Shown here: positions 46,606 through 55,738 of the stretch, piece after piece
How positions within the stretch are numbered: position 1 is the first letter of the stretch
How the letters are laid out: every line of letters starts with the position of its first letter
From: Clostridiales bacterium
Lineage (GTDB): Bacteria; Bacillota; Dethiobacteria; Dethiobacterales; Dethiobacteraceae
Assembly (NCBI GenBank): GCA_018335855.1
Contig: JAGXRM010000008.1
Location: 83,474-147,473 of the forward strand
Reading direction: 5' to 3'
DNA: 64,000 nt
The notes under the pieces: model-generated
What the model saw: only the letters and a program-made list of their open reading frames with translations
Told to the model about the DNA's origin: nothing
Databases searched by the model: none
Program-made: the position numbers and the translations under genes

Positions 46606-48246
46606 ATGGGTGGAAAATATGAACAAATATACTCAGAATTTACGTGGCAGATTCCTGCTAATTATAATATCGGCATTGATATCTGTGACCGCCATGCCTC
46701 CGCAGACGAGCAAAAACTGGCCTTAATTTATGAAGATAAAGACGGCGGAATTCAGAATTACACATTTTGCGATGTAAAGCTACTATCCAATAAGTTAGCC
46801 AACCTGCTGCAAAGTCTTGGTATGGCCCGCGGTGACAGATTCGGAATTGTTCTGTCCCAACAGCCTGAGACGGTTATTGCCCATGTGGCTGGTTTTAAAC
46901 TTGGCCTGATTAACATCCCGCTGTTTACGCTGTTCGGGCCAGAAGCTTTGGAATATCGGCTGGGTAACAGTAAAACGAAGGTTGTTATTGTTGACGAAGA
47001 GAACCTGGAAAAGATTTTAGCTATTAAGCCAAACCTGGAAGCCTTACAGACGATTATTTGTGTCGGCAGCCCGGATACAATCGGCGACAACGTACTCCTG
47101 TTTGAACGGGAACTGGAGAAGTTTTCTGAAAAGTTCGAGCCGGTACACACAAACGCGGATGACCCTGCCCTGATTATATACACATCAGGCACAACGGGAC
47201 CGCCAAAAGGCGCACTCCACGCCCACAGAGTCCTGCTTGGTCATCTTCCCGGCGTTGAGGTTTCGCATAATTTCTTTCCGCACGAGGGAGATCTGTTTTG
47301 GACACCAGCCGACTGGGCTTGGATTGGCGGCCTGATTGATGTGTTATTCCCCAGCCTTCACCACGGAGTACCAGTTGTTGCTTACAGGGCGAAGAAGTTT
47401 GACCCTGAGAAAATTCTGGAATTTATCGCCAGGCATAAAATTAAAAATATCTTCATGCCGCCTACTGCTTTAAAAATACTTCGTTCCGCTAAGGATATCA
47501 GAAGCAGGCATAACCTGCATATTCGTTCCATTGCAAGCGGAGGAGAGCCTCTGGGCGAAGAAGTGCTAAATTGGGCAAAAAGAGAGCTTGGGATCACAAT
47601 TAATGAGTTTTATGGTCAAACAGAAGCCAATATGTTAATTAGCAATTGTGAGGCTATCATGGAAATTAAACCGGGTTCCATGGGGCGCCCGGCTCCCGGT
47701 CACACATTAACCGTAGTTGACGAACATGGCAATCCTCTGCCAGCAGGTGAGACAGGAGAAATCGCCGTTAAAAAAGGTGACCCGGTCATGTTCTTGATGT
47801 ACTGGCAAAACGAAGAGGCAACGCTTAAAAAATTTGCGGGAGACTGGCTCCTTACCGGTGATACAGGCCACTATGACGAGGATGGCTATTTCTGGTTTGA
47901 AGGGCGGACAGACGATGTAATTACCAGCGCCGGTTATCGTATTGGCCCCTCGGAAATCGAAGACTGTTTGTTAAAGCACCCTTCCGTCTCGCTATCAGCG
48001 GTCGTCGGCAGCCCTGATGAAATCAGGGGGGATATTGTAAAAGCCTTTATTATTTTAAGAGACGGCTATGCTGATACCCCGGAAACTGCGGCAGAGATCC
48101 AGGGCTTTGTGAAAAGCAGACTTGCTGCTCATGAGTATCCCCGTGAAATTGAGTTTGTTAAAGAGCTGCCTATGACCGTAACAGGGAAGGTCAAGCGGGG
48201 CGATTTAAGGAAAATGGAACTTAAACGGAAAAGCAAGACGACCTAG
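46606..48246 (+). CDS. AMP-forming acyl-CoA synthetase
   Basis: 546 aa. ATP-binding P-loop IIYTSGTTGPPKGALH (about 189-203), adenylate motif INEFYGQTE, hinge DGYFWFEGRTDDVI and C-terminal catalytic lysine in TVTGKVKRGD (about residue 530). Resembles acetyl/medium-chain CoA ligases. Activates a carboxylic acid with ATP and CoA. Having both a ligase and a CoA-transferase in the operon suggests two activation routes or two substrates. Confidence 0.93.
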   Translation: MGGKYEQIYSEFTWQIPANYNIGIDICDRHASADEQKLALIYEDKDGGIQNYTFCDVKLLSNKLANLLQSLGMARGDRFGIVLSQQPETVIAHVAGFKLGLINIPLFTLFGPEALEYRLGNSKTKVVIVDEENLEKILAIKPNLEALQTIICVGSPDTIGDNVLLFERELEKFSEKFEPVHTNADDPALIIYTSGTTGPPKGALHAHRVLLGHLPGVEVSHNFFPHEGDLFWTPADWAWIGGLIDVLFPSLHHGVPVVAYRAKKFDPEKILEFIARHKIKNIFMPPTALKILRSAKDIRSRHNLHIRSIASGGEPLGEEVLNWAKRELGITINEFYGQTEANMLISNCEAIMEIKPGSMGRPAPGHTLTVVDEHGNPLPAGETGEIAVKKGDPVMFLMYWQNEEATLKKFAGDWLLTGDTGHYDEDGYFWFEGRTDDVITSAGYRIGPSEIEDCLLKHPSVSLSAVVGSPDEIRGDIVKAFIILRDGYADTPETAAEIQGFVKSRLAAHEYPREIEFVKELPMTVTGKVKRGDLRKMELKRKSKTT

Positions 48247-48289
48247 AATATAAGCGCATCTAAGCGAAAAATACTACGGAGGTGTTTGT

Positions 48290-48724
48290 ATGCTTAACCG
48301 ATATTTTGATCAACTTGATACTGGGGAGAAATGGTTTTCCGGAGGGAGAACGATAACAGAAAGCGATATTGTAATGTTTGCCGCATTAAGCGGAGATTGG
48401 TACCCCTTACACACAAACAAGGAATGGGCGTCTGCCACTGCGTTTAAACAGCGTATTGCACATGGAATGCTACTTTTGTCTGTGGCCACAGGTTTGATGG
48501 AATTTAAACCTGGCATAGTGATTGCCTTCTACGGCATGGATAAAGTAAGATTTGTGTCTCCGGTGTTTATCGGTGATACCATTTCCCTGGAGATGGAGGT
48601 CATTGATAAAAACGATAAAGATGGAAAAGGCGGCGTGGTTACGGTAAAGGTAACTATCTTCAACCAGAGAAATGAAACAGCTGTTAGTGCGGCATTCAAA
48701 TTTTTACTTGCGAAAAGCTGCTAG
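48290..48724 (+). CDS. MaoC-family (R)-specific enoyl-CoA hydratase-like protein
   Basis: 144 aa single hot-dog domain. Catalytic Asp/His region GDWYPLHTNKEWA and the following RIAHGMLLLSVATGL match MaoC hydratases. Hydrates an enoyl-CoA to a 3-hydroxyacyl-CoA, feeding the SDR upstream. ATG 48290, ribosome site ACGGAGGTG. Confidence 0.9.
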   Translation: MLNRYFDQLDTGEKWFSGGRTITESDIVMFAALSGDWYPLHTNKEWASATAFKQRIAHGMLLLSVATGLMEFKPGIVIAFYGMDKVRFVSPVFIGDTISLEMEVIDKNDKDGKGGVVTVKVTIFNQRNETAVSAAFKFLLAKSC

Positions 48725-48775
48725 CCACATCACGTGCTTATCATAGCGAATGATATAAGAGTGGGGGTGAAAACT

Positions 48776-50389
48776 GTGGTTGACTCTGAGCAAAATAGGC
48801 TGCAAAATTATAACTTTTGGTTACAGCAGGATCAAGAACTTCTCATTCATAGAGAAGAAGCGTACAATATTGGTGGAGAAAGACAAATGAAACGTCTGGC
48901 TGCCCAGGGCAAACTTCCTGCCAGGCAGTTAATTGAAATGCTTATAGACCCAGGTACGGAATTTTATGAACTTGGTTTAGACGCAGGGTATCATATTGGG
49001 TACCCGGAACAGCCTCATATTCCTGGAGGTGGTTTGGTAACAGGCGTAGGTATAATTCATGGTAAAGATTGCATGATTTTTGTAAACGAAAATCGTATGA
49101 CTGCGGGGACGTACTATCCAATCACTGTAAAGAAACATTTGAGGGCGCAAAGAATTGCTGCTGATTGTGGCTTAACCTGCATCTATATTGCTGATTCTGC
49201 AGGTGCATTTCTGCCTCTGCAAAAGGAAATTTTTGCTGATGAAAATATGTTTGGTGCCATTTTTTATAACATGACAAGAATGTCAGCTAAGGGCATAAAA
49301 CAATATACGTTAAGCACAGGGGGGAATACGGCAGGTGGCGCATACATTGTTTATTTAGCCTGTGAATCCGTCATGATAGACCAAATGTCTTATGCCTTTC
49401 TCGCCGGGCCTCCCATGGTACGGTCAGCCATCGGTGAAGTAGCAACAGCTGAGGATTTAGGAGGAGCTTATGTTCATACTCATCGCTCCGGTGGATGTGA
49501 CCATTTTGTCACTACCCAAGAAGAAGGTACAAATAAATTGCGAGATATTATTGCCTTTGACCCCCCGATGAGGTTTTCTGCAAACCGTTACTCCGAATGG
49601 GATGAACCTCTTTATGGTCCGGAAGAACTCATGGCTTGTATGCCTGCAGACCCCTATAAACCAATAAATGTTCATGATGTGATTAAGACGATTGCGGATG
49701 CCAGCTATTTTCAGGAATACAAAGCTAATTTTGCGCCAGGTCGCGGTGATTCCGTTATCTGTGGGAAGATGTGGCTAAAAGGTATGCCCATAGGGGTGGT
49801 AGCGTCTAATAAAACCGGAGTCATATTTAAGGAGGCTGCGCAAAAAACAACGGAATGGGTTATTCGATGCGGCACGGATAAAACGCCACTGCTGTACATT
49901 CAAAACTCTCCGGGATATATGGTTGGGAGCAGAGAGGAATTAAGCGGTATCGGTAAGTATGGCGCCGACATGGTTCGGGCCTGCTCTTGTGTCGAAGTTC
50001 CAAAAATTCAATGGGTAATCGGTCCGGATCACGGCGCTGCAAACTATGGCATGTGCGGCCGCGCTTTCCGCCCCCGGTTTGTTTTTCAGACAATGAGGGC
50101 CAGAACTACAGTTATGTCCGGTAAAACAGCTGCATTTGTTTTAGAAACCATAGAAAGAGGCAATAAAAAGAAAAAAGGGCTTGAAGTAGACGAAGCTAAA
50201 ATAACGGAGTTTCGGCAAAAAATGATAGACCGGTATGATAAAGAAGGCCATCCGTATGTAACCGGTGCACACCTCTTCCATGACGGCATTATTACATGGA
50301 CCGAAGCCCGGGACAAACTTGCCCGGGGATTTGAACTGGCGCTTCATCAACCTATTCCTGACTCACACTTTGGCAACTTTAAGTTTTAA
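48776..50389 (+). CDS. Acyl-CoA carboxyltransferase (biotin-dependent) subunit
   Basis: 537 aa from GTG at 48776 (GGGGGTG 8 bases upstream) rather than 48734, which has no site. Two crotonase-like halves: N-terminal with RMTAGTYYPITVKKHLRAQRIA and ADSAGAFLPLQ, C-terminal with NSPGYMVGSREELSGIGKYGADMV and GPDHGAANYGMCGRAFRPRF. Similar to methylcrotonyl-, propionyl- or geranyl-CoA carboxylase beta chains and to glutaconyl-CoA decarboxylase alpha. No biotin carboxylase, biotin carrier or decarboxylase membrane subunit is nearby, so partners must be elsewhere or the role is unusual. Confidence 0.88.
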   Translation: MVDSEQNRLQNYNFWLQQDQELLIHREEAYNIGGERQMKRLAAQGKLPARQLIEMLIDPGTEFYELGLDAGYHIGYPEQPHIPGGGLVTGVGIIHGKDCMIFVNENRMTAGTYYPITVKKHLRAQRIAADCGLTCIYIADSAGAFLPLQKEIFADENMFGAIFYNMTRMSAKGIKQYTLSTGGNTAGGAYIVYLACESVMIDQMSYAFLAGPPMVRSAIGEVATAEDLGGAYVHTHRSGGCDHFVTTQEEGTNKLRDIIAFDPPMRFSANRYSEWDEPLYGPEELMACMPADPYKPINVHDVIKTIADASYFQEYKANFAPGRGDSVICGKMWLKGMPIGVVASNKTGVIFKEAAQKTTEWVIRCGTDKTPLLYIQNSPGYMVGSREELSGIGKYGADMVRACSCVEVPKIQWVIGPDHGAANYGMCGRAFRPRFVFQTMRARTTVMSGKTAAFVLETIERGNKKKKGLEVDEAKITEFRQKMIDRYDKEGHPYVTGAHLFHDGIITWTEARDKLARGFELALHQPIPDSHFGNFKF

Positions 50390-50433
50390 TTTTTGAACTT
50401 GGACTCGATAAGTTTTTAGATTAAAAAATGTGA

Positions 50434-50461
50434 AAGAGGCACAGCGCGGGCTGTGCCTCTT
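50434..50461. terminator. Hairpin ending the sigma-54 operon, right copy
   Basis: AAGAGGCACAGC, loop GCGG, GCTGTGCCTCTT, preceded by AATGTGA as in the left copy at 39000. Likely terminates both the operon and the converging DUF3231 gene, though T-runs are weak. Confidence 0.65.
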
Positions 50462-50495
50462 ATTGACGGATAATAAATTCCGGAATTGCAAGATC

Positions 50496-51017
50496 TTACC
50501 CTGAATTATAGCTAGGCGGCATAATTTCATATCCTTTTAATTTTCCGTATTCCATAAATTTATCATAGAGCTTCATCTCTTCAACCAAAAATGACATAAA
50601 CAGTTCCCGGATCTTTGGAGAAGTACTGTGAACAAAAGCCATTGTATGGGTAGGCAGAAATCCCTGAATTCCTCTAAGGATACGTCTAAATATATACCGA
50701 TCGTTGATCTGCTCCAGACTTGCTGTAGACTGAGCTTGTTTGGGCGGCCTAAGTGGCAATGGTATTCCATATGCCATCATTTCTTTTTCCAATATTGTAA
50801 TATGTTTGGATAAAGATGTTTCCCCAACCTTAAGAATCAATTTTAAATCTTCATCTTTGGCAAACTGCTCCATCAGGGTAGTCAAGTATATGATATTGTA
50901 TCTCTGTACCAGATGATTCCAGAGATGGAATACCTCACTCACATTAATGTTCCCCTGTTTATCCTGTGTTGACATAAAAGTTTCATTTAATTTTTGGATT
51001 TGTTTAGGTATCTTCAT
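50496..51017 (-). CDS. DUF3231 family protein, paralogue 1
   Basis: 173 aa, ATG at 51017 after GAGGTGATTC. Helical, with the family landmarks NVSEVFHLWNHLVQRY, GIPLPLRPPK and a tail GKLKGYEIMPPSY. DUF3231 proteins are ferritin-like helical bundles of spore-forming Firmicutes, some coat associated. About one third identical by eye to the next gene, so a tandem duplication. Function unknown. Confidence 0.8.
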   Translation of the reverse strand: MKIPKQIQKLNETFMSTQDKQGNINVSEVFHLWNHLVQRYNIIYLTTLMEQFAKDEDLKLILKVGETSLSKHITILEKEMMAYGIPLPLRPPKQAQSTASLEQINDRYIFRRILRGIQGFLPTHTMAFVHSTSPKIRELFMSFLVEEMKLYDKFMEYGKLKGYEIMPPSYNSG

Positions 51018-51058
51018 TGAATCACCTCACTGTACTTGTATGTTGAGCCATAAGTGAG

Positions 51059-51577
51059 CTATGCCTTATAAACAGGTGGTTCATTAATAAATCCTTTTAA
51101 CTTGCCATATTCAACAATCAATTCCTGTAATTCAATTGTCACAAGTAAGTGGTCTTTAAATACTTTCCTTACAATAGGTGAAGTACTGTTCATAAAACCA
51201 GCCGATAGAATGGGGAAAAACGACTGTATCCCTTCAAATAAGCCAGCGTAGATAAATTTTTCTGAAAAATCCTCTATGTTGGCTGTTGCGTTACTGCCTA
51301 CAGGCGGTCTTTCAGGAAAGGGTATACCGTAATTGTTCATTATTGTTTCCATATCATTAATGCCAGTTTCCAGGCCTTTAACTACTTGTTCTGCAATAAA
51401 CTTTAAATCGATATCGGTGATAAAATTTTCAACGATCTTTACAGATTGCATAATATCAAACTTAGTCACCATGATATCCCAGACATAGAAGACTTCATTA
51501 ACATTAATCAATACCTGTTTTTCTGACGTTGATTTGCCAATCTCAGTTAATTTTTGCAACGTATTCATTATGTCCAT
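51059..51577 (-). CDS. DUF3231 family protein, paralogue 2
   Basis: 172 aa, ATG at 51577 with GGGGAG 8-10 bases upstream. Same architecture as its neighbour: NVNEVFYVWDIMVTKFD, GIPFPERPPVG, SAGFMNSTSP and the GKLKGFINEPPVY tail. The two genes are 41 bases apart on the reverse strand and probably co-expressed. Likely sporulation or spore-coat linked by family. Confidence 0.8.
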   Translation of the reverse strand: MDIMNTLQKLTEIGKSTSEKQVLINVNEVFYVWDIMVTKFDIMQSVKIVENFITDIDLKFIAEQVVKGLETGINDMETIMNNYGIPFPERPPVGSNATANIEDFSEKFIYAGLFEGIQSFFPILSAGFMNSTSPIVRKVFKDHLLVTIELQELIVEYGKLKGFINEPPVYKA

Positions 51578-51761
51578 GGATTATAACTCCCCATTTTCTT
51601 ACTAATTTGTCCAGTCTGAATCAATGATATGCCTATTAAAACAGCATAAATAATCTTCTTACCCTATACCGGCAGTGTAACAGCTTCTAATTAGTAAGGC
51701 GCCTGCGTCGGCTAACATCAAAAGCTCAGTTCATGAACTGAGCTTTTGATGTTAGCCACGT
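51578..51761. other. Gap with a 48-bp perfect palindrome
   Basis: No gene. 51710-51757 is a perfect palindrome with arms GGCTAACATCAAAAGCTCAG and centre TTCATGAA, placed just after the DUF401 stop on the reverse strand. It contains an AAAAGCTCAG/CTGAGCTTTT core and probably terminates that gene. Confidence 0.65.
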
Positions 51762-52982
51762 TTAAGACAACAGTGTGAACGTAAAAAAGAAACCAATACC
51801 CGCTAATACCAACAGCGCGCTGAAATAATTAACTTTCCTGACCAACTGCTGCAGAGGAACGCCGAAATGTTCCGCTGTGGCTACAGCGCACAGGTGTAGG
51901 GGAGAGCCGAGATAGCCGGCCAGGGAAGTGATAAAAATCAGGAACAGGTAACTTCTTATTTCGGGAAATGGTACGGCAGAAAGAAGCAGTGGCGCCGACA
52001 TAGCCACAGACGCAGTCTGACTTCCGGTAATAAACCCGATAAGATAAGGGATGACGACAGCTATTACCAGCCAGGGGACGTTTCTTGCGACCATGATGCT
52101 GCTGATATTGTTAATAACACCGGAGGCTTCCAGGAAATCTTTCAAAACAAGAATAAACACGATGGAGAGTGTCATCGGCCAGTTAATGCCATACCAAAGA
52201 CAGGAAGCCCTTTTTTTAATGGTGACACCGAGAGGCTGGTCGTTGGGTAAATAGTGGAACAGTGCCAGTGAAATGCCAAATAAGATGGCCAGGGGGAAGT
52301 AAACATTAAAAATTGCTGCCAGAATGATTGTCAGCAAAAGAGGAGACAGGCTCCAAAACAGAGCCGGAAGTTCTTTTACTTCAAACCGCCCTTCTTTTTT
52401 TATGTCCAGACCTCGAAACAGAATAATATACATTAAGCCTATAAACAAGATAAAAAGCAGTAAGTTTAGACGAATAAAGTAAAAGACGCTTATGCCAGAG
52501 AGTTCAGATAGTAGAATCAGGCCGCTGTAAAAAGGGAAAATGAGATACACAAGGTGGCGGAACATGATGTTTACAAGCGCCAATTTCGTCTTATCCAAAC
52601 CGATTCCTGACCCCGCTTCTTCTACAAGGGGAGCGGAAAATACCGCTCCCCCGGGGAAGGCTAACAGGCTAATTAAAGCAGGCAGTAATACAATCTGGTG
52701 ACGACGGTCTTTTACGATTAGAGACAGTTTTTCCACCATGATTTTCATGCCGCCTGTCTCCCTGAGGATGTTACCAAATGCTGTCATGGCAATAACGATG
52801 AATGCTAAAGTCACGGTAACCGGGCTGGTTGCAGAAACAAAAAATAATGTGAAAGATTTTGCTATGGTAAAACTGTTAAAGGCAGCGACGACGATAATAC
52901 CAGCCAGAATGGAAAGATATAATTTAAAACCATAGTGTGACATGACATTGATTAGAATTAATGATAGTAATAGACCCAGCAT
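51762..52982 (-). CDS. DUF401 family membrane permease
   Basis: 406 aa from ATG at 52982 (CGGGGAGA upstream). About ten hydrophobic segments, including LLLSLILINVMSHYG, the LAFPGGAVFSAPLVEEAG re-entrant-like loop and VVIPYLIGFITGSQTASVAMS. It resembles the ion-transporter superfamily with DUF401 members of unknown substrate. Encoded alone on the reverse strand. Confidence 0.82.
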   Translation of the reverse strand: MLGLLLSLILINVMSHYGFKLYLSILAGIIVVAAFNSFTIAKSFTLFFVSATSPVTVTLAFIVIAMTAFGNILRETGGMKIMVEKLSLIVKDRRHQIVLLPALISLLAFPGGAVFSAPLVEEAGSGIGLDKTKLALVNIMFRHLVYLIFPFYSGLILLSELSGISVFYFIRLNLLLFILFIGLMYIILFRGLDIKKEGRFEVKELPALFWSLSPLLLTIILAAIFNVYFPLAILFGISLALFHYLPNDQPLGVTIKKRASCLWYGINWPMTLSIVFILVLKDFLEASGVINNISSIMVARNVPWLVIAVVIPYLIGFITGSQTASVAMSAPLLLSAVPFPEIRSYLFLIFITSLAGYLGSPLHLCAVATAEHFGVPLQQLVRKVNYFSALLVLAGIGFFFTFTLLS

Positions 52983-53135
52983 AGCAGTCGTCTCCCCGCG
53001 TTGTGTTATTGTATTATATTTTAACATGTTCTGTATCAAAAAAGAACCGGGCAGCTGGGAAGCAGTTCGTGTTAACTGGCACGTTACTGTTTTATTTTGT
53101 ATAATGAGTAAACAGCGAGCAGAAGAGGTGGATTG

Positions 53136-53396
53136 ATGGCAGAGAAAGAGATTACAATTATTCGGCGGGGGACTCCCCGGCAGGAGTATTTGGAGTATTT
53201 TTTAACGTTGGGAGGAAGCCTGGGTGAAAACGGGGTAATTACCGGACCTGACTGGGAAGTAGTCCTGGGAGAGGAACGGGAAGTATTCGTTTGTGGCAAG
53301 CTTCTTGAAACAGAAATTATCTTCCGGGCGGAGGGGAAGCGTTGTGATGAACTGATCCAGGCTTTTCGTGCCCAATTTTTAAGAGCTGGAGGGTAA
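53136..53396 (+). CDS. Small hypothetical protein upstream of the NCS2 permease
   Basis: 86 aa from ATG at 53136; AAGAGGTGG lies just upstream. Mixed alpha-beta, acidic and arginine rich (ITIIRRGTPRQEYLEYFLTLGG, RAEGKRCDELIQAFRAQFLRAGG). I do not recognise the family. Codon usage and a good ribosome site support a real gene. It is followed by a terminator-like hairpin. Confidence 0.65.
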   Translation: MAEKEITIIRRGTPRQEYLEYFLTLGGSLGENGVITGPDWEVVLGEEREVFVCGKLLETEIIFRAEGKRCDELIQAFRAQFLRAGG

Positions 53397-53448
53397 AGTT
53401 TCTTCACGGGAAAATTTTACCGGGGAAAAGGTAGACAGAGCTCTGTGT

Positions 53449-53491
53449 AGAATATATCCTTTCGGACGACAAAGTCCGGAGGATATATTCT
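53449..53491 (+). terminator. Long hairpin between the small gene and the permease
   Basis: AGAATATATCC and GGATATATTCT flank inner arms CGGAC/GTCCG, followed by ATTTTCG. It reads as terminator of the 86-aa gene. I looked for a purine riboswitch core upstream of the permease and did not find one. Confidence 0.65.
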
Positions 53492-53543
53492 ATTTTCGAC
53501 ATAATAATGTTTGCAGACAATTTCAAACAACGGAGGGATGAAG

Positions 53544-54956
53544 ATGAAAAAACAACAGGGAATAGTCTACGGTCTGGACGATGTGCCTAAGCCATTTGCA
53601 AAGGCATTGGGGCTGGGGTTGCAGCATGTGCTGACAATGTTTGGCGCAACGATTGCCGTACCATTAATTCTTGCACCTGCTATGGGAATGAACGCATATC
53701 AGACAGGTGTTTTGGTCGCGGCTGCCATGCTGTCGGCCGGGGTTGCCACGTTGTTACAGGTGAATTTTGGAACACGTCTGCCCATCGTTCAGGGAATGTC
53801 TTTTGCATTCCTGGGTCCCTTTTTTGCAATTATAGCTGCAGTGGGCGGCAGAGGCGGAGATCCTGCTACGATAATGACTTATATTGCAGGAGCAATGATA
53901 CTGGGAGCTTTTGTAGAAATGTTTATTGGCTTTTCTGGTATTATCGGCGGAATACAAAATATATTAACGCCCGTTGTTATCGGACCGGTTATTGCTTTGA
54001 TTGGTCTGGCACTGTTTGGCGTCGGAGCACCGATGGCCGGGCAAAACTGGTTTCTCTCCGGAATCGTCATTATCCTTGTCTTTTATTTTACCCTGGTTCT
54101 TGGCCGTAAAAAGCCGACACTTTCTCTTTTTAGCATTTTGCTTTCCGTACTTATCGCATACATTATTGCTGCCACACTTACAATTACGGGAGTCTATGTG
54201 CAAGGCACCCCTGGATTCGTTGATTTTTCCGGAGTGGCAGCGGCGGAGTTGTTTCGACTCAGACTTGTGTTTCCCTGGGGTGTCCCCCGTTTCGATATCG
54301 GCTTTTTCCTTGCAGTACTTGCCGGATACCTTGCATCTATTATCGAATCTTACGGAGACTATCATGCGGTAGCCGTTGTTGCAAAAGCACCAGAGCTTAC
54401 CGGCAAACAAGTCAGTCGGGGAATTGGCATGGAAGGGATTGGTTGCTTCCTGGCCGGTATTTTTGGCGGTCTGGCTAATACCAGTTATACGGAAAATATC
54501 GGGCTTGTGGGGTTGACGGGAGTCGCTAGCCGCTATGTTGTCAATATCGGTGCTGTTGTGCTCATATTTCTAGGAGTGTTTGGCAAGTTCGGTGCTACTG
54601 TGGCTACCATACCCACTCCGATTATCGGCGGCCTTTATACTACACTTTTCGGCCTGATTGCCGCCATAGGGATTAGCACCGCTGCAAAGGCGGACCTTTC
54701 ATCGATGAGAAACATGATGATCATCGGATTTATTCTGTTTATGGGGTTAAGTGTCCCTGAATACTTTAAGGGGTTGGCAGCCGCAGGTACACCGTTTGCA
54801 ATTTCCGGCGCACCCCTGCTCGCTGATATTATTACAACCATCGGTCAGACAGGAATGGCTGTCGCAGCCATCCTTGGATTGATTTTGGACAATATCATTC
54901 CCGGAACACCCGAAGAACGGGGAATTCCCCGTAAAAAGCTCACCACTGCCAAATAA
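53544..54956 (+). CDS. NCS2-family xanthine/uracil permease
   Basis: 470 aa from ATG at 53544 (GGAGGG 6 bases upstream). About 14 helices; signature blocks GLQHVLTMFGATIAVPLIL and the family motif LVGLTGVASRYVV with preceding TSYTENIG (Glu of the substrate site). Imports a purine or uracil with protons. Purine specificity is suggested by N-x-G pattern but not certain. Confidence 0.9.
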   Translation: MKKQQGIVYGLDDVPKPFAKALGLGLQHVLTMFGATIAVPLILAPAMGMNAYQTGVLVAAAMLSAGVATLLQVNFGTRLPIVQGMSFAFLGPFFAIIAAVGGRGGDPATIMTYIAGAMILGAFVEMFIGFSGIIGGIQNILTPVVIGPVIALIGLALFGVGAPMAGQNWFLSGIVIILVFYFTLVLGRKKPTLSLFSILLSVLIAYIIAATLTITGVYVQGTPGFVDFSGVAAAELFRLRLVFPWGVPRFDIGFFLAVLAGYLASIIESYGDYHAVAVVAKAPELTGKQVSRGIGMEGIGCFLAGIFGGLANTSYTENIGLVGLTGVASRYVVNIGAVVLIFLGVFGKFGATVATIPTPIIGGLYTTLFGLIAAIGISTAAKADLSSMRNMMIIGFILFMGLSVPEYFKGLAAAGTPFAISGAPLLADIITTIGQTGMAVAAILGLILDNIIPGTPEERGIPRKKLTTAK

Positions 54957-55024
54957 CCGTCAATAAGCAGGATTTTCATATTTTAGAGTAGAAATGGTAA
55001 TTATACTAGCGGAGGTGGCGCTTG

Positions 55025-55738
55025 ATGAAACTCACCCCGCGGCTGGCTGCCATAGCTGATTTGGTTCCCGTGGGCAGCGTGGTTGCCGACATTGGTACAG
55101 ACCACGGGTATTTGCCTGTATATCTGCTCTCAGAAGGCATTAGTCAGCGTGTTATCGCTTCGGATGTTAACAAGGCACCTTTGGATCAGGCAAGGGAAAC
55201 GGTGGCCGCATTAAATTGCACGCATAAAGTTGATCTGCGATTAGGTAACGGACTTCATGTTTTGCGGCAGGATGACAATCCGGATACTGTAATTATTGCC
55301 GGAATGGGCGGCCGTACAATTACCTTAATTCTTGAAGAAGGACGTCATAAGCTTGCCGGTGTTGAACGTTTTATTCTCCAACCGATGAGCGAGGCCGGGT
55401 ATTTACGTCTTTTCCTGGCGCAAAACGGCTTTGCTCTGGTTCACGAGTCCCTGGCCATGGAAGGTAAGCGATTGTATGAAATTATCCTGGCTAAACCGGG
55501 CAAGGAAATGGAGACCGATCCGTTCCGCCTGTCGTTTGGACCTCGGTTACTGGAAAAAAAACCGGAACTGTTTCCAGTCCTTGTACGAGATAAAATCCGG
55601 AAGTTAAGAATTGTATATTTTAATTTACAAAATGCAAGACACAGAAATATGTCTGAAAAGATTAAGACTGTAGAAAAAGAACTGATGTACCTGGAGGAGG
55701 TTTTGGCCGGTGCCGTTGAGCGTGCAGACATTGATTAA
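55025..55738 (+). CDS. trmK: tRNA (adenine(22)-N(1))-methyltransferase TrmK
   Basis: 237 aa, ATG at 55025 (GGAGGTGG upstream). SAM-binding motif ADIGTDHGYLP at about 19-29, then IIAGMGGRTI, FILQPMSEAGYLR and a C-terminal coiled coil. Methylates A22 in tRNAs. It overlaps the Nif3 gene by 29 bases, the standard trmK-nif3 pair after sigA regions in Firmicutes. Confidence 0.93.
   Translation: MKLTPRLAAIADLVPVGSVVADIGTDHGYLPVYLLSEGISQRVIASDVNKAPLDQARETVAALNCTHKVDLRLGNGLHVLRQDDNPDTVIIAGMGGRTITLILEEGRHKLAGVERFILQPMSEAGYLRLFLAQNGFALVHESLAMEGKRLYEIILAKPGKEMETDPFRLSFGPRLLEKKPELFPVLVRDKIRKLRIVYFNLQNARHRNMSEKIKTVEKELMYLEEVLAGAVERADID

Noticed and set aside
48776..50389. Calling the carboxyltransferase a specific methylcrotonyl-CoA or glutaconyl-CoA enzyme
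   Set aside because: Family motifs do not fix the substrate and no partner subunits lie nearby.
53397..53543. Purine riboswitch before the NCS2 permease
   Set aside because: The hairpin found is a simple long stem; the conserved purine aptamer loops (TATA and loop-loop pairs) are not visible.
53964..54410. Reverse-strand open frame of 148 codons
   Set aside because: It lies wholly inside the NCS2 permease gene, and its Cys/Lys/Asn-rich translation is not protein-like.
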